A DNA stretch of 51,610 nt from contig JAIXUQ010000118.1 of assembly GCA_027483465.1 (NCBI GenBank), forward strand, positions 1-51,610. The letters run 5' to 3'. This document shows, piece by piece, positions 29,001 through 36,007 of the stretch. Source of the stretch: Sphingomonadales bacterium. Its GTDB lineage: Bacteria; Pseudomonadota; Alphaproteobacteria; Sphingomonadales; Sphingomonadaceae. The position numbers and the translations under genes are program-made. Positions within the stretch are counted from its first letter, which is position 1; each line of letters opens with the position of its first letter. The notes under the pieces are model-generated. The model was given only the letters and a program-made list of their open reading frames with translations. It searched no databases and was not told where the DNA came from.

Positions 29001-29173
29001 GTGCCGGGGTTGGCGCCGGGCAGGCTGGCCTCAATCTGGATGGTGGGCAGATCCACCTCGGGCAAGGCCGAGACCGCCAGTTGGCGATAGCCGAAAAAGC
29101 CACCAAAGATCACCGCCAGGGTGAGCAGGATGGTCGCAACCGGCCGTTCGACACAAAGGCGGACAAATCCCAT
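26060..29173 (-). CDS. RND efflux transporter, inner-membrane pump (MdtB/C-like)
   Basis: Proton-driven RND pump of 1037 residues. It opens MGFVRLCVERPVATILLTLA, the standard RND start, and has the repeated 12-helix/porter layout. The essential proton-relay Asp pair is in TLATGFVVDDAIVVLENIVRH (helix 4). The porter region carries GDRRFAIRIQFNPQALAARNLT and the second half FALAGQREHGWTPAHAIREAAAKRFRPIMMTT is split over TM segments. Sequence style is HAE1/MdtBC-like, exporting hydrophobic compounds or bile-salt-like molecules. Its ATG overlaps the adaptor stop (TGATG). No outer-membrane TolC gene is adjacent. Confidence 0.94.
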   Translation of the reverse strand: MGFVRLCVERPVATILLTLAVIFGGFFGYRQLAVSALPEVDLPTIQIEASLPGANPGTMAASVATPIERQLSTISGIEQVISTSNTGSTQITVQFALDRDIDSAALDVQSVLSAVTRRLPPEMPSPPSFRKINPADQPVLILSVRDKTRAMNELQTLVDTLMIPRLSTLPGAGQVITFGDRRFAIRIQFNPQALAARNLTVDDLRQAVASANSNIAVGSITGGPRNFTLDASGNMEKPEEFANIIVATRNGLPVRVGDVASVISSYERLRGGTKFNGEQALTIAISRQPGANVVKLVDSVRAVLPAVREAMPPSVTITEIVDRSESVRESVFDAQITLVGTALLVVFVIYLVLGDGRATTIPAVVLPVAAIGTFAGMYFFGFNLDNLSLLALTLATGFVVDDAIVVLENIVRHTEDGEDPRSAAVTGANEIAFTVLSISVSLVAVFIPLLFMGGIIGRLFFEFAVTMTIAIGVSAVLSLTLIPMIAARLLKSGHHEPGRLARITTAAFGRLTSNYLKAFDWTLQHRKTVGMLTIASVFVAVWGFMTVPKGFFPTEDTGSVFFGTEGAPDLGFSEMQRKQDIIAAIVRKDPAVERVNSILGGEGNRGRMFAPLKPRDERDKIEVVQARLRKAVSQVPGFSAFPNVPQNLNLGGRQSATNYQYTISAVDKDALYGFAPRLEQAMRGIPGIVDVNSDYQRGARQAYVEVDRDAAARLGVPVDAIRRVLLAAYGNQQISRIFTDADDYQVIMEIDQASQLNPDAIGLLSVRGANGGLVTLSNVTRVRVEGAPLTISHQSQLPAVTISFNLAPGIALSQVKPLIEAASAEIGVPTGVSGALGGNAQQFEASTKSMPILFLAAIIVIYIVLGVLYESFAHPITILSGLPAAGIGAVAFLWLFNMPLDVIGIIGVVLLIGIVKKNAIMMIDFALAGQREHGWTPAHAIREAAAKRFRPIMMTTFAAMAGAAPLALGVGAGAELRQPLGIAVLGGLVVSQVLTLFITPVVYLGIESMMSWFRVRRGAAEVKELPGAAVFRPEAAE

Positions 29174-30402
29174 CAGCCGGCACTCCCGATCGCCGGCGCG
29201 GCCTGGGCCGGCGGCTTGGCCGCCATCTGCGGCTTGCCCGGCGGCTTCACCCGCACCATGTCACCCTCTTTCAGGCGGGCCAGCGCGTCCACCACGATCT
29301 GTTCACCGGGCTGAAGGCCGCTGGCCAGGAACACCTTGCCGCCCATGCGGCCGGCCACCACCACATCGCGCATCTGCACCTTGCCAGCCGGGCCGCGGCC
29401 ACCGGCGGCGGCGCCGGGCTGGCCGGCGGCCACTGCCCAGACGAATGGGGCGTCACGGCCGGTCTGCACCGCGCTTTCGGGCACGGCAACATGCGGCCGC
29501 GGGGCGCCCAGCGGAAATTCGATGTTCACGATGGCGCCGGGCCACAGGATGTCGCCTTCGTTGCGGAATTCGGCGCGGGCGGCCACGCCGCCGTTGCCGG
29601 GATCGACATTGTTGTCGAGGAACACCAGCCGGCCGCTGGCCAGTTCGGCACCGCTCTGCTGATCACGGGCCACCACCTTGCCGCCACCATTGGCCAGCAG
29701 GCTGCGCGCCTGCTGCACATTCACCGACGGCACCAGGAAGCGGACATGGATGGGCGACAACTGGTTGATGGTGACGAGCGCGGTGGCATCGCCCTGGCGC
29801 ACATTGGCGCCCAGGCGGAAGCCCAGTTCGCCGGTGCGCCCCGAGATCGGCGCCGTCACGGTGAGGAAGGACAATTGCACCTTGGCCTGTTCAAGCAGGG
29901 CGTGGGTGGTTTCGATGGTGCTGCGCGCCGCATAGGCGTTGGCGCGGGCCAGATCGCGGGCGGCGGCCGACACGAAGCCCTTGGCCACCAGCGCCTCGGC
30001 CCGTTCATAATCCAGCCGGGCGCGGCGTTCTGCGGCAATCGCGCCCTTCACCTCGGCTTCGGCCTGGGCCACCGCAGCGCGGGCCTGGCGCGCATCCAGC
30101 TTGAACAGCAACTGGCCAGCGCGCACATTGTCCCCCTCGCGGAAGGCGATGCCCACGATCTCGCCATCGGCGCGCGGACGCACCGCCACACTCTGGCTGG
30201 GGGTGACAGTGCCCAGCGCGATCAGCGTGGGGGCATAATTTTCGATTGCGGCAATCTGGGCCGAAACCAGCTGCGGCGGCCGCTTGGCCGCGCCGGCGCC
30301 GCTGGCACTGCCGCCCTCCCCGCTGCTGCACGCGAACAGCAACAGCGTTGCCGCGCTGATACCGGCCAGCCGGCCAATGGGGGAACGGGTGATCATGATC
30401 AT
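29173..30402 (-). CDS. RND efflux periplasmic adaptor (membrane fusion protein)
   Basis: A 409-residue adaptor with a lipoprotein-like N-terminus: RLAGISAATLLLFACSSGEG. The lipoyl/biotinyl-like domain is SQSVAVRPRADGEIVGIAFREGD, the helical hairpin runs around residues 100-165 (ARAAVAQAEAEVKGAIAAERR), and the beta-barrel has LTVTAPISGRTGELGFRLGANV. It bridges the pump to an outer-membrane channel. The last residues (Pro/Ala-rich) are a flexible tail. ATG 30402, with an alternative at 30396. First gene of the two-gene efflux operon. Confidence 0.93.
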   Translation of the reverse strand: MIMITRSPIGRLAGISAATLLLFACSSGEGGSASGAGAAKRPPQLVSAQIAAIENYAPTLIALGTVTPSQSVAVRPRADGEIVGIAFREGDNVRAGQLLFKLDARQARAAVAQAEAEVKGAIAAERRARLDYERAEALVAKGFVSAAARDLARANAYAARSTIETTHALLEQAKVQLSFLTVTAPISGRTGELGFRLGANVRQGDATALVTINQLSPIHVRFLVPSVNVQQARSLLANGGGKVVARDQQSGAELASGRLVFLDNNVDPGNGGVAARAEFRNEGDILWPGAIVNIEFPLGAPRPHVAVPESAVQTGRDAPFVWAVAAGQPGAAAGGRGPAGKVQMRDVVVAGRMGGKVFLASGLQPGEQIVVDALARLKEGDMVRVKPPGKPQMAAKPPAQAAPAIGSAG

Positions 30403-30520
30403 AACTGCCCAAGTTTACGCGATGAAAAGCGAAATCCCCCGCCGGCCATCGCACGCCCCGGTTAAGCCCATGCCGGGGCCCACGCAAATACGTCGTTGCC
30501 GCACCGCGCACCCAACGGGC

Positions 30521-30548
30521 GCGGGCCTGTGATGCGTTTCAGGCCCGC
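30521..30548 (-). terminator. hairpin overlapping the ABC-2 permease stop codon
   Basis: A perfect 9-bp stem (GCGGGCCTG at 30521-30529 with CAGGCCCGC at 30540-30548) and 10-base loop. On the minus strand it includes the TGA of the permease gene. A second 6-bp hairpin (CCCCGG/CCGGGG, 30456-30478) follows. No T-tract, so termination strength is uncertain. Confidence 0.35.
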
Positions 30549-31369
30549 AAGCGCCAGCCGGATTTCACCACGCGATAGCAGATGAACCACAGCGCGGCAT
30601 TGACCAGCGCCAGCACCAGCGCCCCCTGCCCCAGCAGGCCATCGCTGTTGCCGATGAAGCCCGAACGGAAGCCATCGATCACATAAAAGAAGGGATTGGC
30701 GTGGCTGAGGCTGGCCAGGAGCGGGTTGACCCGGTCGATCACATAGAAGGTGCCCGACAACAGGGTGAGCGGCTGGATGACGAAATTGGTGACCGCGGCG
30801 GCATGATCGAACTTGTCGGACCAGATGCCGGTGAGGATGCCGAGCAGCGCCAGCAGCAGCGCACCCATGGTGCCGAAATAGGCGACCAGCAGCGGATTGC
30901 GGATCGGCACATCCACCCCCGGCGCCAGCGCCATCGCCGCCCACACCGCAAAGCCCACCAGCCAGGCGCGGGTGAGCGCCCCGCCCACCCAGGCCAGCAT
31001 CAGTTCCCCGGCCGAAAGCGGCGGCATCATCACGTCGATGATCGAACCCTGCACCTTGGCGACCAGGATGGAGGAGGAGGTGTTGGCAAAGCTGTTCTGG
31101 ATCATGCCCATCACGATCAGGCCGGGGCCGAGGAAATCGGCATAGGGCACGCCCAGGATCAGCGTGTTGTTGCGCCCCAGCGCCACCGCGAAGATGACGA
31201 GGAACAAGAGGGTGGTGACCGCCGGCGCCCAGATGGTTTGCAGCTGCACCTTGAAAAAGCGACGCACCTCTTTCAGATAGAGGGTCTTGAGCCCTTCGAC
31301 GTTGAGCCGGGCGATCACCGGCACGCCGGGTTCGCGCACCGCTGGCAGCTTGTTATCCGCGTGCATCAT
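30539..31369 (-). CDS. ABC-2-type transporter permease
   Basis: A 276-residue ABC-2 permease: cytoplasmic start then RFFKVQLQTIWAPAVTTLLFLVIF as TM1, followed by GPGLIVMGMIQNSFANTSSSILVAKVQGSI, the amphipathic loop LSAGELMLAW, and LTLLSGTFYVIDRVNPLLA with the FYVIDG segment. This matches exporters of polysaccharide, drugs or heme-type substrates. The ATP-binding subunit normally encoded beside it is absent: upstream is the divergent gcrA and downstream the RND operon. Start at ATG 31369 (second ATG at 31366). Confidence 0.88.
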   Translation of the reverse strand: MMHADNKLPAVREPGVPVIARLNVEGLKTLYLKEVRRFFKVQLQTIWAPAVTTLLFLVIFAVALGRNNTLILGVPYADFLGPGLIVMGMIQNSFANTSSSILVAKVQGSIIDVMMPPLSAGELMLAWVGGALTRAWLVGFAVWAAMALAPGVDVPIRNPLLVAYFGTMGALLLALLGILTGIWSDKFDHAAAVTNFVIQPLTLLSGTFYVIDRVNPLLASLSHANPFFYVIDGFRSGFIGNSDGLLGQGALVLALVNAALWFICYRVVKSGWRLRA

Positions 31370-31440
31370 CGCTAGGGGCTTACGGGTGATTGGGCCGCCT
31401 GCCAAGGGGCTGGCGGCCATTTTGAAGGCAAAGACAGTCG

Positions 31441-32016
31441 ATGGCCTGGACCGAAGAGCGTATCGCCAAGCTGAAGCAGGGCTGGGAGAGCGGCATGACC
31501 GCGACCCAGATCGCCGAGATGCTGGGTGAAGGCGTGACCCGCAACGCCGTGATCGGCAAGGCGCACCGGCTGGGGCTGGAAAGCCGCCCGTCGCCGGTGA
31601 AGGCTGCCGCCGAGGAACCGGCCGCGCCGCGGGTGGCGGCACCGGCTGCGCCCCCGGCAGCAGCGGCGCCGCCCGCCGCGCCGCGCGCTGCCCCGGCGGT
31701 CCCTGATCTGGCCCCGGCCACGCGCACCGAATCGGCCGCTGCGCCTGCAACCCCGGCACCGGCCGCGGCGCGCCCGGTGGCAAAACCGGCCAAGCCGGGC
31801 AAGCAGGCCCGCACCACCCTGCTCGATCTCAACGAGAAGGTGTGCAAGTGGCCGATCGGCCATCCCGGCGAGCCGGATTTCCATTTCTGCGGCAAGCCGG
31901 TGCAGCCGGGCTTCCCCTATTGCGGGGAGCATTGCCTGATCGCCTATCAGGCTCAGATGCCGCGCAAGGACCGGCCGCGCCCGCTGCCGCCCCTTCCCGG
32001 CGCGCCGCGCCGGTGA
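31441..32016 (+). CDS. gcrA: GcrA-family cell-cycle regulator
   Basis: Alphaproteobacterial transcription cofactor that works with sigma-70 at promoters methylated by CcrM (GAnTC). The N-terminal domain MAWTEERIAKLKQGWESGMT, with ATQIAEMLGEGVTRNAVIGK continuing it, is the GcrA DNA-binding module. A long Ala/Pro linker (residues about 57-130) connects to the C-terminal sigma-binding domain CKWPIGHPGEPDFHFCGKP with GFPYCGEHC, whose cysteines look metal-binding. Length 191. ATG at 31441; the permease start lies 71 bases away on the other strand. This gene is the clearest taxonomic marker in the window. Confidence 0.93.
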   Translation: MAWTEERIAKLKQGWESGMTATQIAEMLGEGVTRNAVIGKAHRLGLESRPSPVKAAAEEPAAPRVAAPAAPPAAAAPPAAPRAAPAVPDLAPATRTESAAAPATPAPAAARPVAKPAKPGKQARTTLLDLNEKVCKWPIGHPGEPDFHFCGKPVQPGFPYCGEHCLIAYQAQMPRKDRPRPLPPLPGAPRR

Positions 32017-32088
32017 AACGAATAACGCCCGGCGCGCCCAGGCGCTGAACCGGCCCTGCCGTTTTGACCCATTGCCGCGCGCCACTGG

Positions 32089-32112
32089 CCGCTTTACGTT
32101 TGCGTAAAGCGG
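32089..32112. promoter_or_regulatory. perfect 10-bp dyad before the monooxygenase start
   Basis: CCGCTTTACG (32089-32098) and CGTAAAGCGG (32103-32112) form a perfect inverted repeat with a 4-base spacer, ending on the Shine-Dalgarno (GGGGAGAG) of the gene starting at 32123. It could be a TetR-type operator (TTTACG-N4-CGTAAA core) or, in RNA, a hairpin that hides the ribosome-binding site. No regulator gene is adjacent. Confidence 0.5.
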
Positions 32113-32122
32113 GGAGAGCGCC

Positions 32123-33604
32123 ATGGCCGATGTTGATCTTGATGTCCTGATCGTGGGGGCCGGCCTGTCGGGCATCGGGGCGGCTGTGCAATTGCAGCAG
32201 CAATGCCCGCAGCGGCGCTGGGCCATCGTGGAGGGGCGCGGCGCCATCGGCGGCACCTGGGACCTGTTCCGCTATCCCGGCATCCGGTCTGACAGTGACA
32301 TGTACACGCTGGGCTATCGCTTCAAGCCGTGGCGGGCGGCCAAGGCCATTGCCGATGGCCCGTCCATCCGCAGCTATATCCGCGAAACGGCGACCGAACA
32401 TGGCATCACCCCGCATATCCGCTTCCACCACAAGGTGACGGACGCGGCGTGGGACAGCGGAACCGCCCGCTGGACGGTGACGATGGACACGCCGGACGGG
32501 CCGACCTCGCTCACCACGCGCTTCCTCTATATGTGTTCGGGCTATTACAGCTATGCCGAGGCGCACCGCCCGCACTGGGCGGGGGAGGCGGATTTCGCCG
32601 GCCAGATCATCCACCCGCAATTCTGGCCGGACGGGCTGGATTATGCCGGCAAGCGCGTGGTGGTGATCGGTTCGGGCGCCACCGCGGTCACGCTGGTGCC
32701 GGAAATGGCCAAGCAGGCGGCCAGCGTCACCATGTTGCAGCGCACGCCGACCTGGATGGTCTCGCGCCCGTCATCGGATGCGATCGCCAATATCCTGAAA
32801 GCGATCCTGCCGGCACAGATGGCCTATGATCTGGTGCGCTGGAAGAATATCACATTCGGTCAGTGGTTCTACCGGCAAACCCGCGAGAAACCCGGCAAGG
32901 TGCGCGAACAATTGCTCAAGCGGCTGGCGAAGCTGCTGCCGGCCGATTACGACCTCGAAACCCATTTCACCCCCGGCTACAACCCGTGGGACCAGCGGCT
33001 CTGCCTGGTGCCAGATGCCGATCTGTTCACCGCCATCAAGGCCGGCCGCGCCCGGATCGTCACCGATCAGATCGATCGCTTCGAGGCCGGCGGCATCCGG
33101 CTGGCTTCGGGCGCGCTGCTGGCCGCCGACATCATCGTGACCGCCACCGGCCTCAAGCTGGAGGCGGTGGGCGGCATGCGCATCAGCGTGGATGGCCAGC
33201 CCCGCCGCACCGCCGACAGCCTGGCCTACAAGGGCATGATGTATTCGGGCATTCCCAACCTGTTCCAGAGCTTTGGCTATATCAACGCCAGCTGGACCCT
33301 GCGGTCAGACCTGATTGCCGATTATGTCTGCCGGCTGCTCAACCACATGGCTGCCAGGGGCGTGGAGATCGCCACCCCCACCCCGGCGCCCGACGTGGTG
33401 CCGGAACGCCTGGCGATGGACCTCGCCTCGGGCTATGTGCAGCGCGGCGCCGATGCGCTGCCGCGCTCGGGCAACCGCGCGCCCTGGGTCGTCACCGCCA
33501 ACTATACCTATGACAAGGCCGAACTGCTCGACGGGCCGGTGGACAACGAGCTGGTGCTGAGCCGCGCCAGTGCCACCGCGCCGCTGCTGGAAGCCGCCGA
33601 ATGA
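32123..33604 (+). CDS. Baeyer-Villiger-type flavin monooxygenase (EthA-like)
   Basis: FAD/NADPH monooxygenase of 493 residues. The FAD loop is VGAGLSGIG (residues 11-19), GGTWD follows, and the Baeyer-Villiger fingerprint FxGxxxHxxxWP is present as F158-A-G160 with H164 and W168-P169. A second nucleotide loop is VVIGSGATAV. This predicts insertion of oxygen next to a ketone to give an ester or lactone. GGGGAGAG precedes ATG 32123. Its stop overlaps by four bases the start of a secreted serine hydrolase that could open such an ester. EthA-type members also activate thioamide drugs. Confidence 0.9.
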   Translation: MADVDLDVLIVGAGLSGIGAAVQLQQQCPQRRWAIVEGRGAIGGTWDLFRYPGIRSDSDMYTLGYRFKPWRAAKAIADGPSIRSYIRETATEHGITPHIRFHHKVTDAAWDSGTARWTVTMDTPDGPTSLTTRFLYMCSGYYSYAEAHRPHWAGEADFAGQIIHPQFWPDGLDYAGKRVVVIGSGATAVTLVPEMAKQAASVTMLQRTPTWMVSRPSSDAIANILKAILPAQMAYDLVRWKNITFGQWFYRQTREKPGKVREQLLKRLAKLLPADYDLETHFTPGYNPWDQRLCLVPDADLFTAIKAGRARIVTDQIDRFEAGGIRLASGALLAADIIVTATGLKLEAVGGMRISVDGQPRRTADSLAYKGMMYSGIPNLFQSFGYINASWTLRSDLIADYVCRLLNHMAARGVEIATPTPAPDVVPERLAMDLASGYVQRGADALPRSGNRAPWVVTANYTYDKAELLDGPVDNELVLSRASATAPLLEAAE

Positions 33605-35082
33605 GGGCGGCGCTGGCGGCGCTGGCCGCCCTGCTGGCCGGCAGCGCCGCCGCTGCCCCAAGGCCCGTCACCCCGCCCGCCCTGCCGCCCTCCATGTCGC
33701 CCGCCACGGCCGAGGCGGTGCGCCTGATCGATGCCTGGGCCGATGCGGCGCTGGTCTATGGCCGCTGGCCGGCCTATTCGATCGCCATCGGGGAGCGTGG
33801 CCGGCTGGTCTGGTCGAAGGGCTATGGCCATGTCGATGCCGATCGACGGGTGCCGGCGCGCGGGGACACGATCTATTCGATCTGCTCGATTTCCAAGCTG
33901 TTCACGGCGGTGGCGGTGATGCAGCAGTGGGAGGCCGGCCGGCTGCGGCTGGACGAGCCGATCACCACCTATCTGCCCTGGGCGGCGCACCGGCCCGATG
34001 GCCGCGATGCCATTCCCGTCACGCTGCGCACCCTGCTCACCCATTCGGCCGGCGTGCAGCGCGACAGCGAGAGCGGCAGCTGGACCGGGCCGGATTTCCG
34101 CTTTCCCACCCGCGCCGAATTGCAGGCCGAAATCGGCCGCCAGCCGCCGCTCTATCCGGCCGGGCGCTTCTATCAATACAGCAATATCGGGATCAGCCTG
34201 GCCGGCGAGGCCGCCGCCAGCGTGGCCGGGCGCGATTATGCCGGCCTGGTCACCAGCAGCATCATCGAGCCGCTTGGTCTGGCCGATACGCGGCCCGATC
34301 ATCCCTATCATCTGATCGGCACCCGCATGGCGCTGGGCTGGAGCCCGCTGGCCCGCGATGGCAGCCGCACGCCGCTCGCCCGCTTTGATGCGCGCGCCAT
34401 CACCCCGGCGGCCGGCTTCACCAGCACGGCCGAAGATCTGGTGCGCTTTGGCCTGTGGCAGCTTGATCTGTTGAAACAGGATGTGCTGCCGGCGCGGCCG
34501 GGCGTGCTGCGGCCCAGCACGCTGAAGGAAATGCAGCGGGTGCAGTTCGTCGATCCGCCCACCGGCACCAGCCTTGGCCTGGGATTCTTCAGCGAGGTGG
34601 ATGGCGAAGGCCATGTGGTGGGCCATGATGGCAGCTGCCCCGGCTATCACACCACGCTGCTGATCCGCCCCGAGAGCGACACGGCGGTGGCGGTGATGAC
34701 CACCGACAATCACGAAGTGTGGGCCGATACGGTGCAGGTGCACCGGCTGCTCGATGCCCGCCGCCAGCACCAGTTCAAGGGCCCCGCCGCCGCGATCGTG
34801 CCGCTGGAGGATTATGCCGGCCGCTATGTTTCGGGCGTGTGGGACAGTGAGACGATCATCCTGCCGTGGAATGGCGGCCTCGTCACCCTTTCCCTGCCCG
34901 AAGCCGAACCGGCGGCGCATCTGGGTTTTCTGAAGCCGGTGGCGCCCGACCGGTTCCGCCGCATCGCCCCTGATGGCAGTGCCATGCACGAGGTGATCTT
35001 CCAGCGCGACACCAGCGGCCGGGTGGTGGCCAAGCAGGAGTTTTTCCAGCGCAGCCGCCGCGAACCGCCGCCCGAACTGTAA
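33601..35082 (+). CDS. secreted class C beta-lactamase-like serine hydrolase
   Basis: A 493-residue protein with signal peptide MRAALAALAALLAGSAAAA. The SxxK catalytic tetrad S96-ISK99 lies in YSICSISKLF, the second motif is Y193-S-N195 in YQYSNIGIS, and a third HxG-like element HDGSCPGYH replaces the KTG of true penicillinases. This is the esterase/D-aminopeptidase branch of the beta-lactamase C superfamily. A C-terminal domain of about 120 residues follows. The ATG overlaps the monooxygenase stop (ATGA), which argues for joint function: ester produced, then hydrolysed. The palindromic repeat element begins directly after the TAA. Confidence 0.88.
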   Translation: MRAALAALAALLAGSAAAAPRPVTPPALPPSMSPATAEAVRLIDAWADAALVYGRWPAYSIAIGERGRLVWSKGYGHVDADRRVPARGDTIYSICSISKLFTAVAVMQQWEAGRLRLDEPITTYLPWAAHRPDGRDAIPVTLRTLLTHSAGVQRDSESGSWTGPDFRFPTRAELQAEIGRQPPLYPAGRFYQYSNIGISLAGEAAASVAGRDYAGLVTSSIIEPLGLADTRPDHPYHLIGTRMALGWSPLARDGSRTPLARFDARAITPAAGFTSTAEDLVRFGLWQLDLLKQDVLPARPGVLRPSTLKEMQRVQFVDPPTGTSLGLGFFSEVDGEGHVVGHDGSCPGYHTTLLIRPESDTAVAVMTTDNHEVWADTVQVHRLLDARRQHQFKGPAAAIVPLEDYAGRYVSGVWDSETIILPWNGGLVTLSLPEAEPAAHLGFLKPVAPDRFRRIAPDGSAMHEVIFQRDTSGRVVAKQEFFQRSRREPPPEL

Positions 35083-35267
35083 AGCGTTTTCCGACCAATC
35101 TGGATTGGCGGCACGGTGCGGAATTTGGTTCGTGGCAAGAAGCGAGGAGGGCGCGATGCAGTCGCCATCGCAACCGACGAGCAACGCCGCCACGGGCCGA
35201 ATTCCGCCCGCCCCGCAGGGGGCGCCGGCACGGCGATGACGCCGATCCAGATTGGTCGGGAAATGCT
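35083..35267. repeat. 185-bp palindromic element with 27-bp pairing arms
   Basis: The left arm (35083-35109) and right arm (35241-35267) pair over 27 consecutive positions: 24 Watson-Crick and three G-T/G-U (35086:35264, 35090:35260, 35106:35244). Sub-stems lie inside: 35117-35137 with about 35190-35210, GCGATG/CATCGC near 35153-35171, and GCCCC-GCAG-GGGGC near 35210-35225. The element starts at the base after one stop codon and ends eight bases before the stop of the convergent SDR. It looks like a MITE- or REPIN-type repeat, or a structured RNA. I noticed no second copy in the window. Confidence 0.65.
35156..35239 (+). CDS. 27-residue micro-ORF inside the palindromic element
   Basis: ATG 35156 follows AGGAGG (35144-35149) at ideal spacing and runs to TGA 35237-35239. 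The peptide is MQSPSQPTSNAATGRIPPA then PQGAPARR: Pro/Ser/Ala/Arg rich, with no hydrophobic segment. The ATG lies in the 5' strand of a small hairpin (GCGATG/CATCGC). The Shine-Dalgarno is the best argument for translation; chance remains possible in GC-rich DNA. I know of no homologue. Confidence 0.25.
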   Translation: MQSPSQPTSNAATGRIPPAPQGAPARR

Positions 35268-35275
35268 CTTGCGGG

Positions 35276-36007
35276 TCAGCGCAGCATCAGCCCGCCATCG
35301 ATGGCCAGGCTCTGCCCGGTGATATAGCTGGCGGCCGGGCTGGCCAGAAACACGATGGCGTGCGCCACTTCGGTGGGCAGGCCCCAGCGCTGCATCGGGA
35401 TGGCCTTCATCAGCCGGCGCTCCCGCTCCGGATTCTGGCGGGCGCCTTCGGTCATGCGGGTTTCGATGAAGCCGGGCGCCACCAGATTGACCCGCACGCC
35501 ATCGCCGGCCCATTTGTCGCCCAACGCGCGTGTGAGGCCGAGCAGCCCGGCCTTTGACGCGGTGTAGGCCGGGGTTTCCTTCAGGGCCAGGAAACTGGCC
35601 AGGCTGCCAACATTGACAATGCTGCCCCGCGCCGCCTTCAGCAGTGGGTGCAACCGCACCGAAAGGTCCATCGCCGCGTTCAGATTGGTGTCGATGACGG
35701 CTTCAAACTCCTCCTGCTCATATTCGCGCGCCGAACCGCGGCCGGCGTTGTTGATCAGCACATCCAGATGCTCGAAATGCGCCGCCACTTCGGCGCGCGC
35801 CTCCGGCCAGGTGAGATCGGCCTGGATATAGGCCACGCCATCGGGCGGACCGTCATAGCATTCGATGTGGCTGCGGGTGCCGGTGATCGTCACCCTGGCG
35901 CCCAGCCCGACGAAATGTTCGGCCACTGCCTTGCCGATGCCCTGCGTGCCACCGGTGACCAGCACGGACCGGCCGCGCGCCCAACTGCCGTTGCCAAGCC
36001 CATTCAT
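35276..36007 (-). CDS. short-chain dehydrogenase/reductase
   Basis: Classical SDR, 243 residues: VTGGTQGIGKAVAEHF nucleotide loop, LINNAGRGSA, catalytic Ser in NVGSLASF and YxxxK in PAYTASKAG, then RVNLVAPGFIETRM and the C-terminal ITGQSLAIDGGLMLR. The Rossmann loop TGGTxGIG suits FabG-like or sugar/steroid dehydrogenases. ATG 36007 overlaps the stop of the upstream SDR by four bases (ATGA), so the two are coupled and probably act in series or as a heteromer. The palindromic element sits 8 bases downstream of its stop. Confidence 0.92.
   Translation of the reverse strand: MNGLGNGSWARGRSVLVTGGTQGIGKAVAEHFVGLGARVTITGTRSHIECYDGPPDGVAYIQADLTWPEARAEVAAHFEHLDVLINNAGRGSAREYEQEEFEAVIDTNLNAAMDLSVRLHPLLKAARGSIVNVGSLASFLALKETPAYTASKAGLLGLTRALGDKWAGDGVRVNLVAPGFIETRMTEGARQNPERERRLMKAIPMQRWGLPTEVAHAIVFLASPAASYITGQSLAIDGGLMLR

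Noticed and set aside
27194-29314. 706-codon open frame on the plus strand opposite the RND pump
   Set aside because: Antisense to a clear RND transporter, Arg/His/Gln-rich and without family features.
31370-31783. N-terminal extension of the ABC-2 permease to 31783
   Set aside because: It would run antisense through gcrA and gives a Pro/Arg-rich segment unlike any permease; ATG 31369 fits the family.
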